Shown: positions 49,571-59,216, counted from the first letter of the stretch. The stretch: 64,000 nucleotides of DNA from Caballeronia sp. INDeC2 (GCF_023631325.1 NZ_JALQDG010000021.1:124001-188000), one strand, 5' to 3'. A program made the numbers and translations. Notes: a model not told the origin generated them from the letters alone.

Positions 49571-50545
49571 TTACCCTTGCAGCGGCCGAACCCGTGCGAT
49601 GATCTCCCCGACGATCCCGCGACGAAACGCCAGCACGCACGCGATGAAGATGACGCCTGTCACGATCGTCACCGATTCGCCGAGCGAGTTGAACCACGCG
49701 ACGCCCGTCACCCGTGCAATGCCGCTGCCGATATCGCCGAGCCGGTCTTCCAGCGCGACGATGATCGCCGCGCCGAGCAACGGCCCGAACATGGTGCTCA
49801 TGCCGCCGACGAGCGTCATCAGCACGACGAGGCCGGACATCGTCCAGTAGGCGTCGCCGAGCGTTTCGAAGCCGAGCACGAGCGTCTTCATCGCGCCCGC
49901 GAAGCCCGCGAGTCCCGCCGACAGCACGAACGCGAGCAGCTTGTAGCGCGACGTGTCGTAGCCGAGCGAAATCGCGCGCGGCTCGTTCTCCTTGATCGCG
50001 ATCAGCACTTGCCCGAACGGCGAATGCACGATGCGCACGATCAGCGCGAACGCGAGCAGCATCACGACGAGCACGACGTAGTAGAGCGTGATGTCGTTAC
50101 CCAGATCGACGACGTTGAAGAGCCTGCCGCGCGGCACGCCTTGCAGACCGTCTTCGCCGTGCGTGAAGGGCGCCTGCAGGAACACGAAGTACACCATCTG
50201 CGCGAGCGCGAGCGTGACCATCGCGAAGTAGATGCCCTGGCGCCGGATCGCGAGCAGACCGGCGACGAGCCCGAGCAGCGTCGCCGCCGCCGTGCCCGCG
50301 ATCACGCCGAGCTCCGGCGTGACGTTCAGCGTCTGGATCGAATACCCGGCGACATAGCCGGCGGTCGCGAGAAACATCGCGTGACCGAAGGACAGCAGCC
50401 CGGTATAGCCGATCAGCAGGTTGAACGCCGCCGCGAACAGAGCGAAGCACAGCACCTTCATCATGAAGAGCGGATACACGCCGACGAACGGCGCCACGAT
50501 CAGGCCGACGAGCAACAGGCCATAGAGCGCTTTTCTCTGCATCAT
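49571..50545 (-). CDS. livM: branched-chain amino acid ABC permease LivM (system B)
   Basis: 324 aa from ATG 50545, which overlaps the livH stop (ATGA). About nine to ten membrane helices; family segments NLLIGYTGLLSFGHAMFLAT, the cytoplasmic permease loop GQVLIAIKENEPRAISLGYD, and GGMSTMFGPLLGAA. AGGAAAA precedes the start. The frame continues far upstream across livH but that part is livH read out of frame. Confidence 0.93.
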   Translation of the reverse strand: MMQRKALYGLLLVGLIVAPFVGVYPLFMMKVLCFALFAAAFNLLIGYTGLLSFGHAMFLATAGYVAGYSIQTLNVTPELGVIAGTAAATLLGLVAGLLAIRRQGIYFAMVTLALAQMVYFVFLQAPFTHGEDGLQGVPRGRLFNVVDLGNDITLYYVVLVVMLLAFALIVRIVHSPFGQVLIAIKENEPRAISLGYDTSRYKLLAFVLSAGLAGFAGAMKTLVLGFETLGDAYWTMSGLVVLMTLVGGMSTMFGPLLGAAIIVALEDRLGDIGSGIARVTGVAWFNSLGESVTIVTGVIFIACVLAFRRGIVGEIIARVRPLQG

Positions 50546-51426
50546 TTTTCCTTGCCGAAGAGTCCTGCCGGGCGAATCATCAACACGATCGCCATGATGA
50601 CGAAGACGACCGTCGCGGACGCTTCCGGATAGAACACGCGCGTGAAGCCCTCGATCACGCCGAGCAGCAGGCCCGTCAGGATCGAGCCCATGACCGAGCC
50701 CATTCCGCCGATCACGACGACCGCGAACACGGTGATGATCATCGACTGGCCCATCAGCGGCGACACCTGGATCACGGGCGCCGCCAGCACGCCCGCGAAC
50801 GCCGCGAGCGCGACGCCGAAGCCGTAGGTGAGCGTGATCATCATCGGCACATTGACGCCGAATGCCTCGACGAGCTTCGGATTCTCCGTGCCCGCGCGCA
50901 GATACGCGCCGATGCGCGTCTTCTCGATCACGAACCACGTTGCGAAGCACACGGCGAGCGACGCGACCACCACCCACGCGCGATAGTTCGGCAGGAACAT
51001 GAAGCCGAGATTGGTCGCGCCCTGAAGCAGCGAAGGCACGTCGTACGGCTGCCCGGAAGAACCGTAGATGGAGCGAAACACGCCTTCGATCACGAGGGTA
51101 AGGCCGAACGTGAGCAGAAGCCCGTAGAGATGATCGAGCTTGTAGAGCCAGCGCAGCATCGAGCGCTCGACGACCACGCCGAACAGGCCGACCACGATGG
51201 GCGCGAGCAGCAGCATCGCCCAATAGGGGATGTTGAAATAGGAATAGCCCATCCACGCGAGCATCGCGCCCAGCATGAAGAGCGCGCCGTGCGCGAAGTT
51301 GATGACGTTGAGCAAGCCGAAGATCACCGCGAGCCCGAGGCTAAGGATCGCGTAGAACGAGCCGTTCACCAGCCCGAGCAGTAGCTGGCTCATCATTGCG
51401 GCGAGCGGGATGCCGAATATTTCCAT
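50542..51426 (-). CDS. livH: branched-chain amino acid ABC permease LivH (system B)
   Basis: 294 aa, usual length. LLLGLVNGSFYAILSLGLAV, NVINFAHGALFMLGAM, the permease loop GAYLRAGTENPKLVEAFGVN and GGMGSVMGSILTGLLLG. Forms the membrane channel with LivM. Sits between the binding-protein gene and livM. Confidence 0.94.
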   Translation of the reverse strand: MEIFGIPLAAMMSQLLLGLVNGSFYAILSLGLAVIFGLLNVINFAHGALFMLGAMLAWMGYSYFNIPYWAMLLLAPIVVGLFGVVVERSMLRWLYKLDHLYGLLLTFGLTLVIEGVFRSIYGSSGQPYDVPSLLQGATNLGFMFLPNYRAWVVVASLAVCFATWFVIEKTRIGAYLRAGTENPKLVEAFGVNVPMMITLTYGFGVALAAFAGVLAAPVIQVSPLMGQSMIITVFAVVVIGGMGSVMGSILTGLLLGVIEGFTRVFYPEASATVVFVIMAIVLMIRPAGLFGKEK

Positions 51427-51519
51427 TGAACCTGCCGTCAGAAACGTGTTGACGCGGCCGCGACGGCGAAGCGACCCTTCCGGCCGCCCGCCGCGCGACG
51501 CTTGCGCACTACCGAACGC

Positions 51520-52740
51520 TTACTTCCAGAGCTTGCAGCGCGATTCCGCCTTGGTGCCGAACGCCTGATCGCCCGGAATCGTCGCGGTGATCTTGTAGTA
51601 GTCCCACGGCTCTTTCGATTCCGACGGCTTCTTCACTTCCATCAGGTACATGTCGTGGATCATCGAACCGTCTTCGCGGATGTAGCCCTTCGCGTAGAAG
51701 TCGTCGATCTTCGCCTTCTTGAGCTGCGCCATCACCTTGTCGCTGTCGGTCGTGCCCGCCGCCTTCACCGCGTTCAGGTAAGTCGTGACGGCCGAGTAAT
51801 CCGCCGCTTGCAGGCTGCCCGGCATCTTCTTCATCTTGTCGAAGTAGCGCTTCGCCCAGGCGCGCGTCTTGTCGTCCTTGTTCCAGTACCAGCTATCCGT
51901 CGCGACGAGACCTTGCGTGGTTTCGAGGCCGAGGCTGTGAATATCGGAGATGAAGATCAGCAGCGCGGCGATCTTCATCGACTTGGTGATGCCGAATTCC
52001 TTCGCGGCCTTGATCGAGTTGATGGTGTCGCCGCCCGCGTTAGCGAGGCCGAGCACCTGCGCCTTCGAGCCCTGCGCCTGCAACAGGAACGACGAGAAGT
52101 CCGACGCCGACAGCGGATGACGCACTTCGCCGAGCACCTGGCCGCCGTTCGCCTTCACGACGTCGGCCGTGTTCTTTTCCAGCGCCTTGCCGAATGCATA
52201 GTCGGCCGTCAGGAAGTACCACGACTTGCCGCCCTGCTTGGTCACCGCGGAACCGGTGCCCTTCGCGAGCGCCATGGTGTCGTAGGCGTAGTGGACCGTG
52301 TAGGGCGAGCATTGCTCGTTGGTCAGGTTGTCCGCGCCCGCGCCGATGTTGATGTACGGTGTCTTCTTCTCCGCCGCTACCTGCGCGCTCGAGAGCGCCG
52401 TCGCCGAATTCGTTCCGCCGATGATCACGTTCACGCCGTCGCGGTCGATCCATTCGCGCGCACGCGACGCCGCGATATCCGCCTTGTTCTGGTGATCCGC
52501 ATACACGAGCTCGATCGGCTTGCCGTTCACCTTGCCGCCGAAATCCGCGATCGCCATGCGAATGGCTTCGAGGCCGCCTTGTCCGTCGATATCCGCGTAG
52601 AGGCCCGACATGTCGGTGACGAAGCCGATCTTCACCGTGTTGCTGTCGGCGGCATTGGCGCTCGTGCTCATCACCGCCACACTCGCCGCCGCAGCCGCAA
52701 AGCACAGAGTAGAGAGGCGCGCGAGGGTCTTCTTTTTCAT
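51520..52740 (-). CDS. LIV-family substrate-binding protein (system B)
   Basis: 406 aa from ATG 52740 (MKKKTLARL), signal peptide ending TSANAAD. Segments KIGFVTDMSGLYADIDGQGG, VYADHQNKADIAASRAREWI, GGTNSATALSSAQVA and FLTADYAFGKALEKN. The wording is that of the amide/urea/short-chain or aromatic-binding branch of the LIV family more than LivK itself, so the ligand may not be a branched-chain amino acid. Confidence 0.88.
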   Translation of the reverse strand: MKKKTLARLSTLCFAAAAASVAVMSTSANAADSNTVKIGFVTDMSGLYADIDGQGGLEAIRMAIADFGGKVNGKPIELVYADHQNKADIAASRAREWIDRDGVNVIIGGTNSATALSSAQVAAEKKTPYINIGAGADNLTNEQCSPYTVHYAYDTMALAKGTGSAVTKQGGKSWYFLTADYAFGKALEKNTADVVKANGGQVLGEVRHPLSASDFSSFLLQAQGSKAQVLGLANAGGDTINSIKAAKEFGITKSMKIAALLIFISDIHSLGLETTQGLVATDSWYWNKDDKTRAWAKRYFDKMKKMPGSLQAADYSAVTTYLNAVKAAGTTDSDKVMAQLKKAKIDDFYAKGYIREDGSMIHDMYLMEVKKPSESKEPWDYYKITATIPGDQAFGTKAESRCKLWK

Positions 52741-52815
52741 TCCAGTCTCCATGAGTTTTGATTTGATGCGGTATTACTGGTCTTGCCCTTCCGATGTGCC
52801 GCGCCCGGGGATCGA

Positions 52816-53577
52816 TTACACCCCGAGCAATTCGTGCAGCACCGGCATCTTCGCTTCGAGTTCCCCCGCGCCGAAATGCTCGACGATATTCCCGTGCTCC
52901 ATCACGTAAAAGCGATCCGCGAGCGGCGCCGCGAAACGAAAATTCTGTTCGACCATGACGATCGTGTAGCCGCGCGACTTCAGCATGAGGATCATGCGCG
53001 CGAGTGTCTGCACGATGACCGGCGCGAGCCCTTCCGAGATTTCATCGAGCAGAAGCAGATTCGCGCCCGTGCGCAGAATGCGCGCGACGGCCAGCATTTG
53101 CTGCTCGCCGCCCGAAAGACGCGTGCCCTGGCTCGCGCGGCGTTCCTTCAGGTTCGGGAACATCGAATAAATCTCGTCGAGCGGCATCGCCTCTCTCGGG
53201 TTGCCGATCATCGGCGGCAAGAGAAGGTTTTCCTCGCAGGACAAGCTCGAAAAAATGCCGCGCTCCTCCGGACAATAGCCGACCCCGTAATGCGCGATCT
53301 TGTGTGTGGCGAGACCGATGGTTTCATGTCCGCTCACGCGGATCGAACCCGTCCTTCGCCCGGTCAAACCCATGATGGCGCGCAACGTGGTCGTGCGGCC
53401 CGCGCCGTTGCGGCCGAGCAGCGTGACCACTTCGCCGCGATTCACTTTGAGGTCCACGCCGTGCAGGATGTGCGATTCCCCGTACCACGCCTGCAGACCC
53501 GAGATTTCCAGCGCGGGCACATTGCCCGCCGCGCCGTTCGCCTCGCGCGAGCGGCGCTCCTCCACGATCGTACTCAT
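52816..53577 (-). CDS. livF: ABC transporter ATPase LivF (system B), Walker A Lys replaced by Arg
   Basis: 253 aa. Walker A reads GRNGAGRTTT (residues 55-64): the phosphate-binding Lys is Arg61 (codon CGC on the coding strand). Other motifs are intact: signature LSGGEQQML, Walker B LLLLDEISEGL with the catalytic Glu (the following Pro-Thr of most LivF is Ile-Ser), His switch in VMVEQN region. The start overlaps the livG stop (ATGA). If the pairing LivG (normal Lys) and LivF (Arg) works, one ATP site may be weak. Confidence 0.9.
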   Translation of the reverse strand: MSTIVEERRSREANGAAGNVPALEISGLQAWYGESHILHGVDLKVNRGEVVTLLGRNGAGRTTTLRAIMGLTGRRTGSIRVSGHETIGLATHKIAHYGVGYCPEERGIFSSLSCEENLLLPPMIGNPREAMPLDEIYSMFPNLKERRASQGTRLSGGEQQMLAVARILRTGANLLLLDEISEGLAPVIVQTLARMILMLKSRGYTIVMVEQNFRFAAPLADRFYVMEHGNIVEHFGAGELEAKMPVLHELLGV

Positions 53578-54353
53578 GCATGCGCTCCGGTGAGCGCCGC
53601 ATCGGCGCTGCCCATGTAGGCTTCCATCACGAGCGGATTTTTCGACACTTCCGCGTAGCTGCCTTCGGCGAGCACCTCGCCGCGCTGAAGCACGGTGATG
53701 GTGTCGGAGATGCCCGCGATCACGTTCATGTTGTGTTCGACCATCAGGATGGTGCGGCCCGCCGACACCTTCTTGATCAGCGCCGTCACGCGATCGACGT
53801 CCTCATGACCCATGCCTTGCGTCGGCTCGTCGAGCAGCATCAGTTCGGGCTCCATCGACAACGTGGTCGCGATCTCAAGCGCGCGCTTGCGGCCGTACGA
53901 AAGCTCGACGGTCTTCGTATCGGCGAAATCGGTGAGGCCGACTTGCGTGAGCAGATCCATCGCGCGATCGTTGAGCGCATCGAGGGAACGCTCGCTGCGC
54001 CAGAAATGGAACGACGTGCCCAGTTGCCGCTGCAAGCCGATGCGCACGTTCTGCAGCACCGTCAAGTGCGGAAACACGGCGGAAATCTGGAACGAGCGAA
54101 TGATCCCGCGCCGCGCGATGTGCGCCGGACGTTCGCGCGTGATGTCCGTGCCGTTGAAAACGATCTGGCCCGCGGTGGGTTCGAGAAACTTGGTAAGGAG
54201 ATTGAAGCAGGTCGTCTTGCCTGCGCCGTTCGGTCCGATCAGCGCATGGATCGAACCGCGGCGAACGCGCAGGTTCACGCCATTCACGGCCGTGAAGCCT
54301 TTGAATTCCTTCGTGAGCCCTCGCGTTTCAAGAATGGTGTCGCCGAGAATCAT
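53574..54353 (-). CDS. livG: ABC transporter ATPase LivG (system B)
   Basis: 259 aa from ATG 54353 (MILGDTILE), chosen because AAGGGG lies just before it. Walker A GPNGAGKTTCFN with normal Lys, signature LSYGRKRALEIATTL, Walker B LMLLDEPTQGM, His switch VEHNMNVI. First gene of system B (livG-livF-binding protein-livH-livM). Confidence 0.93.
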   Translation of the reverse strand: MILGDTILETRGLTKEFKGFTAVNGVNLRVRRGSIHALIGPNGAGKTTCFNLLTKFLEPTAGQIVFNGTDITRERPAHIARRGIIRSFQISAVFPHLTVLQNVRIGLQRQLGTSFHFWRSERSLDALNDRAMDLLTQVGLTDFADTKTVELSYGRKRALEIATTLSMEPELMLLDEPTQGMGHEDVDRVTALIKKVSAGRTILMVEHNMNVIAGISDTITVLQRGEVLAEGSYAEVSKNPLVMEAYMGSADAALTGAHA

Positions 54354-54702
54354 GTCCCCTTCCATGCGAAGTGAAGCGCTGGGCAAATCCGTATTCGCCT
54401 GCGCCTTATTTTTTCTTTCCGCGCGCGCACCCGAACGTTGTCTCCATCCCGGTACTGCTTCGCTTCATGCATCGCTGTTGCGCCCGCACAAAGTGTGCAC
54501 GAGGTATGCCGAGCATCACTAATTCCGGGGCCATTGTCGCGCCAATGATGCAGCGCAATCATTGGGATTTGCACTTACTAACGATTTGCTTGGAGTTTCG
54601 ACGCATGCACGCAATAGGGGCACGGCGGCTGCTTATGCGCCGTGCGTATAAGCATTCAATGGCGCGGCGTCATGCACGCGCCATTCACGCGTCACCGATC
54701 CG
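54354..54702. other. intergenic region between LIV system B and the GMC oxidoreductase
   Basis: About 350 bases, probably the promoter region of livG plus the 3' side of the GMC gene. No gene or clear terminator seen. Confidence 0.5.
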
Positions 54703-56379
54703 TCATGCAAGCGCCGTCGCGATCACTTCTTCCGCTTCGATGCCGCGTCTGTCCTCGCGGATCATCTCGCTCGCGCGCTCGGCGATCATCAAGGTCGGTG
54801 AATTCGTGTTGCCCGACGTGATCGTCGGCATAATCGACGCATCGACGACGCGCAGGCCGCGCACGCCGATCACGCGCAGACGGCTGTCGACGACTGCGCC
54901 CGGATCGTTGTCCGTGCCCATGCGGCAGGTGCCGACCGGATGGAAGATCGTCGTGCCGACCTTGCCCGCCGCTTCGACGAGTTCTTCCTGCGTCTGGAAC
55001 TGGATGCCCGGCAGAATTTCCTCGGGCGCGTATCGAGCCAGCGCGGGCGCGCTGACGATGCGTCGCGTGAGGCGCAGCGAATTCGCGGCGACTTCGCGAT
55101 CTCGCTCGGTCGACAGATAATTCGGCGCGATCAACGGCGCCGCGTGCGCATCCGGCGATTCGATATGCACGCTGCCGCGCGATGTCGGCCGCAAGTTGCA
55201 CACCGACGCGGTGAACGCATTGAACGCATGCAGCGGCTCGCCGAAGCGTTCGAGCGACAAGGGCTGAACGTGATATTCGACATCGGCGCGCTTGATCGAT
55301 GCATCGTCGGGATTGGACTTGGCGAACGCGCCGAGTTGCGATGGCGCCATGGACATCGGTCCGCTTCGCATCAGCGCGTATTGCATGCCGATGAAAAGCT
55401 TGCCCCACCAATGCGCCGACAACGTGTTGAGCGTGCGCACGCCGTTGACCTTGTACGCCATGCGCAATTGCAAGTGGTCCTGCAGATTTTCGCCGACGCC
55501 GCGCAAGCTCTTCACGACATCGATACCGAGACGTCGCAGACGTGCGCCATTGCCAATGCCGGAGAGTTCGAGAATCTGCGGTGAATTCACCGCGCCCGCG
55601 CTGAGAATCACTTCGAAGCGCGCACGCGCGATGTAATCGACATCGCCGCCGCGATATTCCACGCCGACGCAGCGCGCGCCTTCGAACACGAGGCGTTGCG
55701 TATGCGCGCCGGTGATCGTCGTGAGATTGGGGCGCCTCATCGCTTCGCGCAGGAATGCTTTCGCAGCGTTCCAGCGAATGCCGCCGCGCTGGTTCACTTC
55801 GAAATAGCCTACGCCCGTGTTGTCGCCGCGATTGAAGTCGTCCGTCGCCGGAATGCCGCTTTGCTGCGCGGCTTGCGCGAAGGTCTCGAGAATTTTCCAC
55901 TTCAGGCGCTGCTTTTCGACGCGCCACTCGCCGCCCGCGCCATGCCATGAATTGCCGCCGCCGTGATGATCCTCGCTGCGCATGAAAACGGGCAGCACCG
56001 AATCCCACGACCAGTTCGGATCGCCGCTGATGTGCGCCCAGTCGTCGTAATCCTCGCGCTGGCCGCGCATGTAGATCATGCCGTTGATCGACGAGCATCC
56101 GCCGAGCACGCGCCCGCGCGGATAAGCGAGCGCGCGGCCGTCGAGACCTGGTTCCGCCTGCGTCTTGTAGAGCCAGTCCGTGCGCGGATTGCCGATGCAG
56201 TAAAGATAGCCGACTGGAATGTGAATCCAGTGATAGTCGTCCTTGCCGCCCGCTTCGAGCAGCAGCACGCTCACGTTCGGATCTTCGGTGAGGCGATTCG
56301 CGAGCACGCATCCGGCCGTGCCCGCCCCTACGATGATGTAGTCGAATTCGCCTTCCAGCTTGCGTGCGTTTTGCTTCAT
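54703..56379 (-). CDS. GMC-family FAD oxidoreductase (choline dehydrogenase-like)
   Basis: 558 aa from ATG 56379. N-terminal FAD fold DYIIVGAGTAGCVLANRL, the GMC signature 1 PRGRVLGGCSSINGMIY, signature 2 GAVNSPQILELSGIG, and the catalytic His segment near the end HPVGTCRMG plus NTNSPTLMIAERASEMI. Oxidises an alcohol; BetA-like, but the choline genes are not adjacent. Divergent from a LysR gene that probably regulates it. No signal peptide. Confidence 0.92.
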   Translation of the reverse strand: MKQNARKLEGEFDYIIVGAGTAGCVLANRLTEDPNVSVLLLEAGGKDDYHWIHIPVGYLYCIGNPRTDWLYKTQAEPGLDGRALAYPRGRVLGGCSSINGMIYMRGQREDYDDWAHISGDPNWSWDSVLPVFMRSEDHHGGGNSWHGAGGEWRVEKQRLKWKILETFAQAAQQSGIPATDDFNRGDNTGVGYFEVNQRGGIRWNAAKAFLREAMRRPNLTTITGAHTQRLVFEGARCVGVEYRGGDVDYIARARFEVILSAGAVNSPQILELSGIGNGARLRRLGIDVVKSLRGVGENLQDHLQLRMAYKVNGVRTLNTLSAHWWGKLFIGMQYALMRSGPMSMAPSQLGAFAKSNPDDASIKRADVEYHVQPLSLERFGEPLHAFNAFTASVCNLRPTSRGSVHIESPDAHAAPLIAPNYLSTERDREVAANSLRLTRRIVSAPALARYAPEEILPGIQFQTQEELVEAAGKVGTTIFHPVGTCRMGTDNDPGAVVDSRLRVIGVRGLRVVDASIMPTITSGNTNSPTLMIAERASEMIREDRRGIEAEEVIATALA

Positions 56380-56510
56380 GACGTGTCTCCAGTCGATGCC
56401 GTCTTGCGCGGCTTCGATGATTCGATTGAGTTCGCGAAAGGCGTCGTGACGTCGCTTTCTTTCGCGATTAGACCGAGAGTACTTCCGCACGCGGCCGCGA
56501 ATCCAATCAG

Positions 56511-56529
56511 ATATGTTCAACCGCGATAT
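56511..56529. promoter_or_regulatory. candidate LysR binding site
   Basis: ATAT-N11-ATAT (56511-56514 and 56526-56529) fits the T-N11-A LysR box with matching flanks and lies between the divergent GMC and LysR starts, 22 bases before the LysR ATG. Inference from position and pattern. Confidence 0.4.
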
Positions 56530-56550
56530 AAGACGCGCTAATATCAGCCG

Positions 56551-57453
56551 ATGGACTACGTTCTCCTGCGCGCTTTTCTCACCGTCGCACGCGAAGGCAA
56601 TCTCACGCGCGCGGCGGCGCAATTGCATCTCACGCAGCCGGCCGTCAGCCTGCAAATCAAGAATCTGCAGGAAATGCTGGGCGTCGTGCTGTTCTCGCGA
56701 ACGTCGCACGGCTTGCTGCTCACGCGCGACGGCGAAGCGCTCCTGCCGCACGCCGAACGCGCGCTCGCCGCCGCAGCCGATGTCCAACGCGCCGCTGCCG
56801 CGCTGCGTCACGAAGTGAGCGGCACGCTTCGCATCGGCACGATCCTCGATCCCGACTTCCTGCGGCTCGGCGGCTTTCTGCGGCAACTGGTGGAGACGCA
56901 TCCGCGCATCGAAACGTCGTTGCGGCACGGCATGTCGGGCTGGGTTCTGGAGCGCGTGAGGGCGCGCGATCTGGACGTCGGCTATTACATCGGCGATCCG
57001 GCCATCGACGGCACGCGCGACGGTGAGCGCTTTCACGTCGTCAGACTCACGCCGTTTCTGTATCGCGTGCTTGCGCCGGCGGGCTGGCACAACCGCGTGA
57101 ACAAGGGCAAGCGCAACTGGGCGGCGCTCGCCAAGCTGCCGTGGATCTGGACGCCGCCCGAGTCGGCGCACAACCGGCTTCTGTCGCGCATCTTCCGCGA
57201 GGCGGGCGCGATGCCGGTGATCGTCGCGGAAGTGGATCAGGAGCCGTCGATGCTCGATCTCGTGAAGTCAGGCGTTGGTCTTTCTCTCGTGCGGGATTCG
57301 ATCGCGCTGGCGCAAGCGCATGCGCACGCGCTGACGATCGTCGAAGGCGTCACCGTGCCGACGCAGCTTTCGTTCGTTGCGCTCGCGGAGCGCCGCGAGG
57401 AACCGGCGATCGCGGCTGCGCTGCGGCTGATCGACGCGCAATGGGCTGTTTGA
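56551..57453 (+). CDS. LysR-type transcriptional regulator
   Basis: 300 aa. N-terminal winged helix-turn-helix REGNLTRAAAQLHLTQPAVS, LQIKNLQEMLGVVLFSRTSHG, then a two-lobe ligand domain (GTLRIGTILDPDFLRLGGFL, WTPPESAHNRLLSRIF, VKSGVGLSLVRDS). Divergent from the GMC oxidoreductase, the usual arrangement for a LysR controlling its neighbour. Confidence 0.92.
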   Translation: MDYVLLRAFLTVAREGNLTRAAAQLHLTQPAVSLQIKNLQEMLGVVLFSRTSHGLLLTRDGEALLPHAERALAAAADVQRAAAALRHEVSGTLRIGTILDPDFLRLGGFLRQLVETHPRIETSLRHGMSGWVLERVRARDLDVGYYIGDPAIDGTRDGERFHVVRLTPFLYRVLAPAGWHNRVNKGKRNWAALAKLPWIWTPPESAHNRLLSRIFREAGAMPVIVAEVDQEPSMLDLVKSGVGLSLVRDSIALAQAHAHALTIVEGVTVPTQLSFVALAERREEPAIAAALRLIDAQWAV

Positions 57454-57569
57454 CATGACATCTCGGTGGAAATACCGAGTCCGCGCGTAAGTGCATTCAA
57501 GCGACCTTCATCGATTGTTTGCTAGGCTGGGCCCTCGCTCATCCATCCAACCGTGTTCGAGGAGCCTTC

Positions 57570-58100
57570 ATGGCACGCAACATCGAAATCAAGGCGCGCG
57601 CGCATCAGTTCGACCAGCTGCGCGAGCGGGCAGCCGCGCTCGCCACCGACGCGCCGCTGGTTTTCCGCCAGCAGGACTTCTTCTACGACGTGCCGACCGG
57701 ACGCCTCAAGCTGCGCCAGTTCGACGACGGCACGCCGTCCGAGCTGATCTTCTATCAGCGCGACGACCGCGACGGCCCGAAAGTCTCGTATTACTCGCGC
57801 AGCCCGGTGACGAATCCGGAAGCGATGCACGCGCTGCTCGCGCAGGCGCTGACGACGCGCGGCATCGTCTCGAAGGAGCGGCACGTGTATCTCGTCGGTC
57901 GGACGCGCATTCATCTGGATCGCGTGGACGGCCTGGGCGATTTCATCGAGCTCGAAGTGGTGCTCGGTCAGGACGACGACGAAGCCGGCGGCGAACAGGA
58001 AGCGCACGCGATGTTCGCGCGCCTCGGAGTCGCGCAGACGGACCTCGTGCCGCTCGCCTACGTGGATCTGCTCAGCCCGGAATCGTCGTCGGCCAGATGA
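57570..58100 (+). CDS. CYTH-domain protein (class IV adenylate cyclase / triphosphatase family)
   Basis: 176 aa. N-terminal EIKAR signature (RNIEIKARAHQF), alternating charged beta-strands (GRLKLRQFDDG, SELIFYQRDDRDGPKVSYYS, RTRIHLDRVDGLGDFIELEVVL) forming the triphosphate tunnel with inward Glu/Lys/Arg. ATG 57570 has GAGGAG six bases before it. Members are either adenylate cyclases (CyaB) or thiamine/tri-polyphosphatases; the sequence does not decide. Its 3' end overlaps the convergent Lrp gene by 43 bases. Confidence 0.82.
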   Translation: MARNIEIKARAHQFDQLRERAAALATDAPLVFRQQDFFYDVPTGRLKLRQFDDGTPSELIFYQRDDRDGPKVSYYSRSPVTNPEAMHALLAQALTTRGIVSKERHVYLVGRTRIHLDRVDGLGDFIELEVVLGQDDDEAGGEQEAHAMFARLGVAQTDLVPLAYVDLLSPESSSAR

Positions 58101-58561
58101 GAGAGCGGCAACGGGCCGTTGCGCTTGAACGTCGTGAGCACGATGTTCGAGCGCACGCTGTCGACGCCCGGCACGCGCATCAGCTTTTTCATCACGAAGC
58201 CTGACAGCGCGTTCAGATCGGGCGCTACGATGCGCAGCAGATAATCGGCATCACCCACGGTCGCGTGGCATTCGAGCACTTCGGGCAACATCTCGATCTG
58301 TTGCTGAAACTGCTCGATGATCGAATCGCCGTGATGTTTCAGCTTAAGGCTCGTGAACGCCGTCACGCCGAGACCGAGCTTCTCCGGCCGCAAGACGACG
58401 CGATACCCTTCGATCACGCCCGTCGATTCCAGCCGTTGCAGCCGCCGCCCGATCTGCGACGGCGACAGCGGCACTTGCTCGCCCAACTGCTGATGCGTGG
58501 CGCGGCCGAAGCGTTGAAGCACGTCGAGCAGGGCGAGGTCGAAATGGTCGAGTTCGAGCAT
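58058..58561 (-). CDS. Lrp/AsnC-family transcriptional regulator
   Basis: 167 aa. Helix-turn-helix HQQLGEQVPLSPSQIGRRLQ, ESTGVIEGYRVVL, then the RAM effector domain (VLECHATVGDADYLLRIVAP, VPGVDSVRSNIVL). Binds amino acids; the target operon is not shown. Its last codons overlap those of the CYTH gene on the other strand. Confidence 0.92.
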   Translation of the reverse strand: MLELDHFDLALLDVLQRFGRATHQQLGEQVPLSPSQIGRRLQRLESTGVIEGYRVVLRPEKLGLGVTAFTSLKLKHHGDSIIEQFQQQIEMLPEVLECHATVGDADYLLRIVAPDLNALSGFVMKKLMRVPGVDSVRSNIVLTTFKRNGPLPLSHLADDDSGLSRST

Positions 58562-58809
58562 GAGGCAGATGTGCGCGAGAGCGTTGGTGTATGCGACTTT
58601 ATCGCATCGACGCCGCGCCGCTCACAAGCCCCTTGCGCGAAAAGGCCGTTTCGCGCGCAATTGACGAAATGCTTACGGAAGCAAACAAGGTAACGCACGT
58701 GTTACCAACCATGACACTCGAAAAGGCGAAAATCGCGCGGAAATCCGCGAAAACGGGATAAATGCAAGCATTCGAACAGGAAAAAGAAAGCTCGGCCGTC
58801 AGCTAGCTT

Positions 58810-59040
58810 TCAGTCTCGGATACCATTCCTGAAGCGCTCGTAAGCTTCCCACGCGGCGCGCGCGTCGTCGTCCAGTTGCTCGGGCGGCACGCCGGACTGA
58901 CGCTGTACAATCAGCAGCGCATAGGGCCTGGACAGCGCGCTCGCTTCCTTGCAGAGGCTGAGTTCGTCGCCGCTAGACGGGGAGCGGCCGCGCCAGTAGT
59001 TGATCGCGGCTTCGAGTTCGTAGATCGGGATGACAGCCAT
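58810..59040 (-). CDS. DUF3717 protein
   Basis: 76 aa, starting MAVIPIYELEAAINYWRGRS and containing PYALLIVQRQSGVPPEQLDD. This matches the small uncharacterised DUF3717 family typical of Burkholderiaceae. No known function. The frame opens further up (to 59163) but that part looks non-coding. It lies between an Lrp gene and the two-component pair. Confidence 0.72.
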   Translation of the reverse strand: MAVIPIYELEAAINYWRGRSPSSGDELSLCKEASALSRPYALLIVQRQSGVPPEQLDDDARAAWEAYERFRNGIRD

Positions 59041-59216
59041 GTCCGGGCAGAAATACATTCGGTGTACGGCCGCTCGCGGCTTCCGGGATACGGTCGCGAC
59101 GCCGCATGAGATATGAGATTTAACCGGCTCGAGCCCGCGCCGCCCCGTCGTGCATGTGAGCATGTCACCGACCGCCCCGCCCGCTTGAACTCAACCCATT
59201 GTACTTGAGCGACTCC

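Noticed and set aside
54692..56311. 539-aa minus-strand frame in the GMC gene
   Set aside because: Out-of-frame shadow of the GMC oxidoreductase, Arg/Ser-rich.
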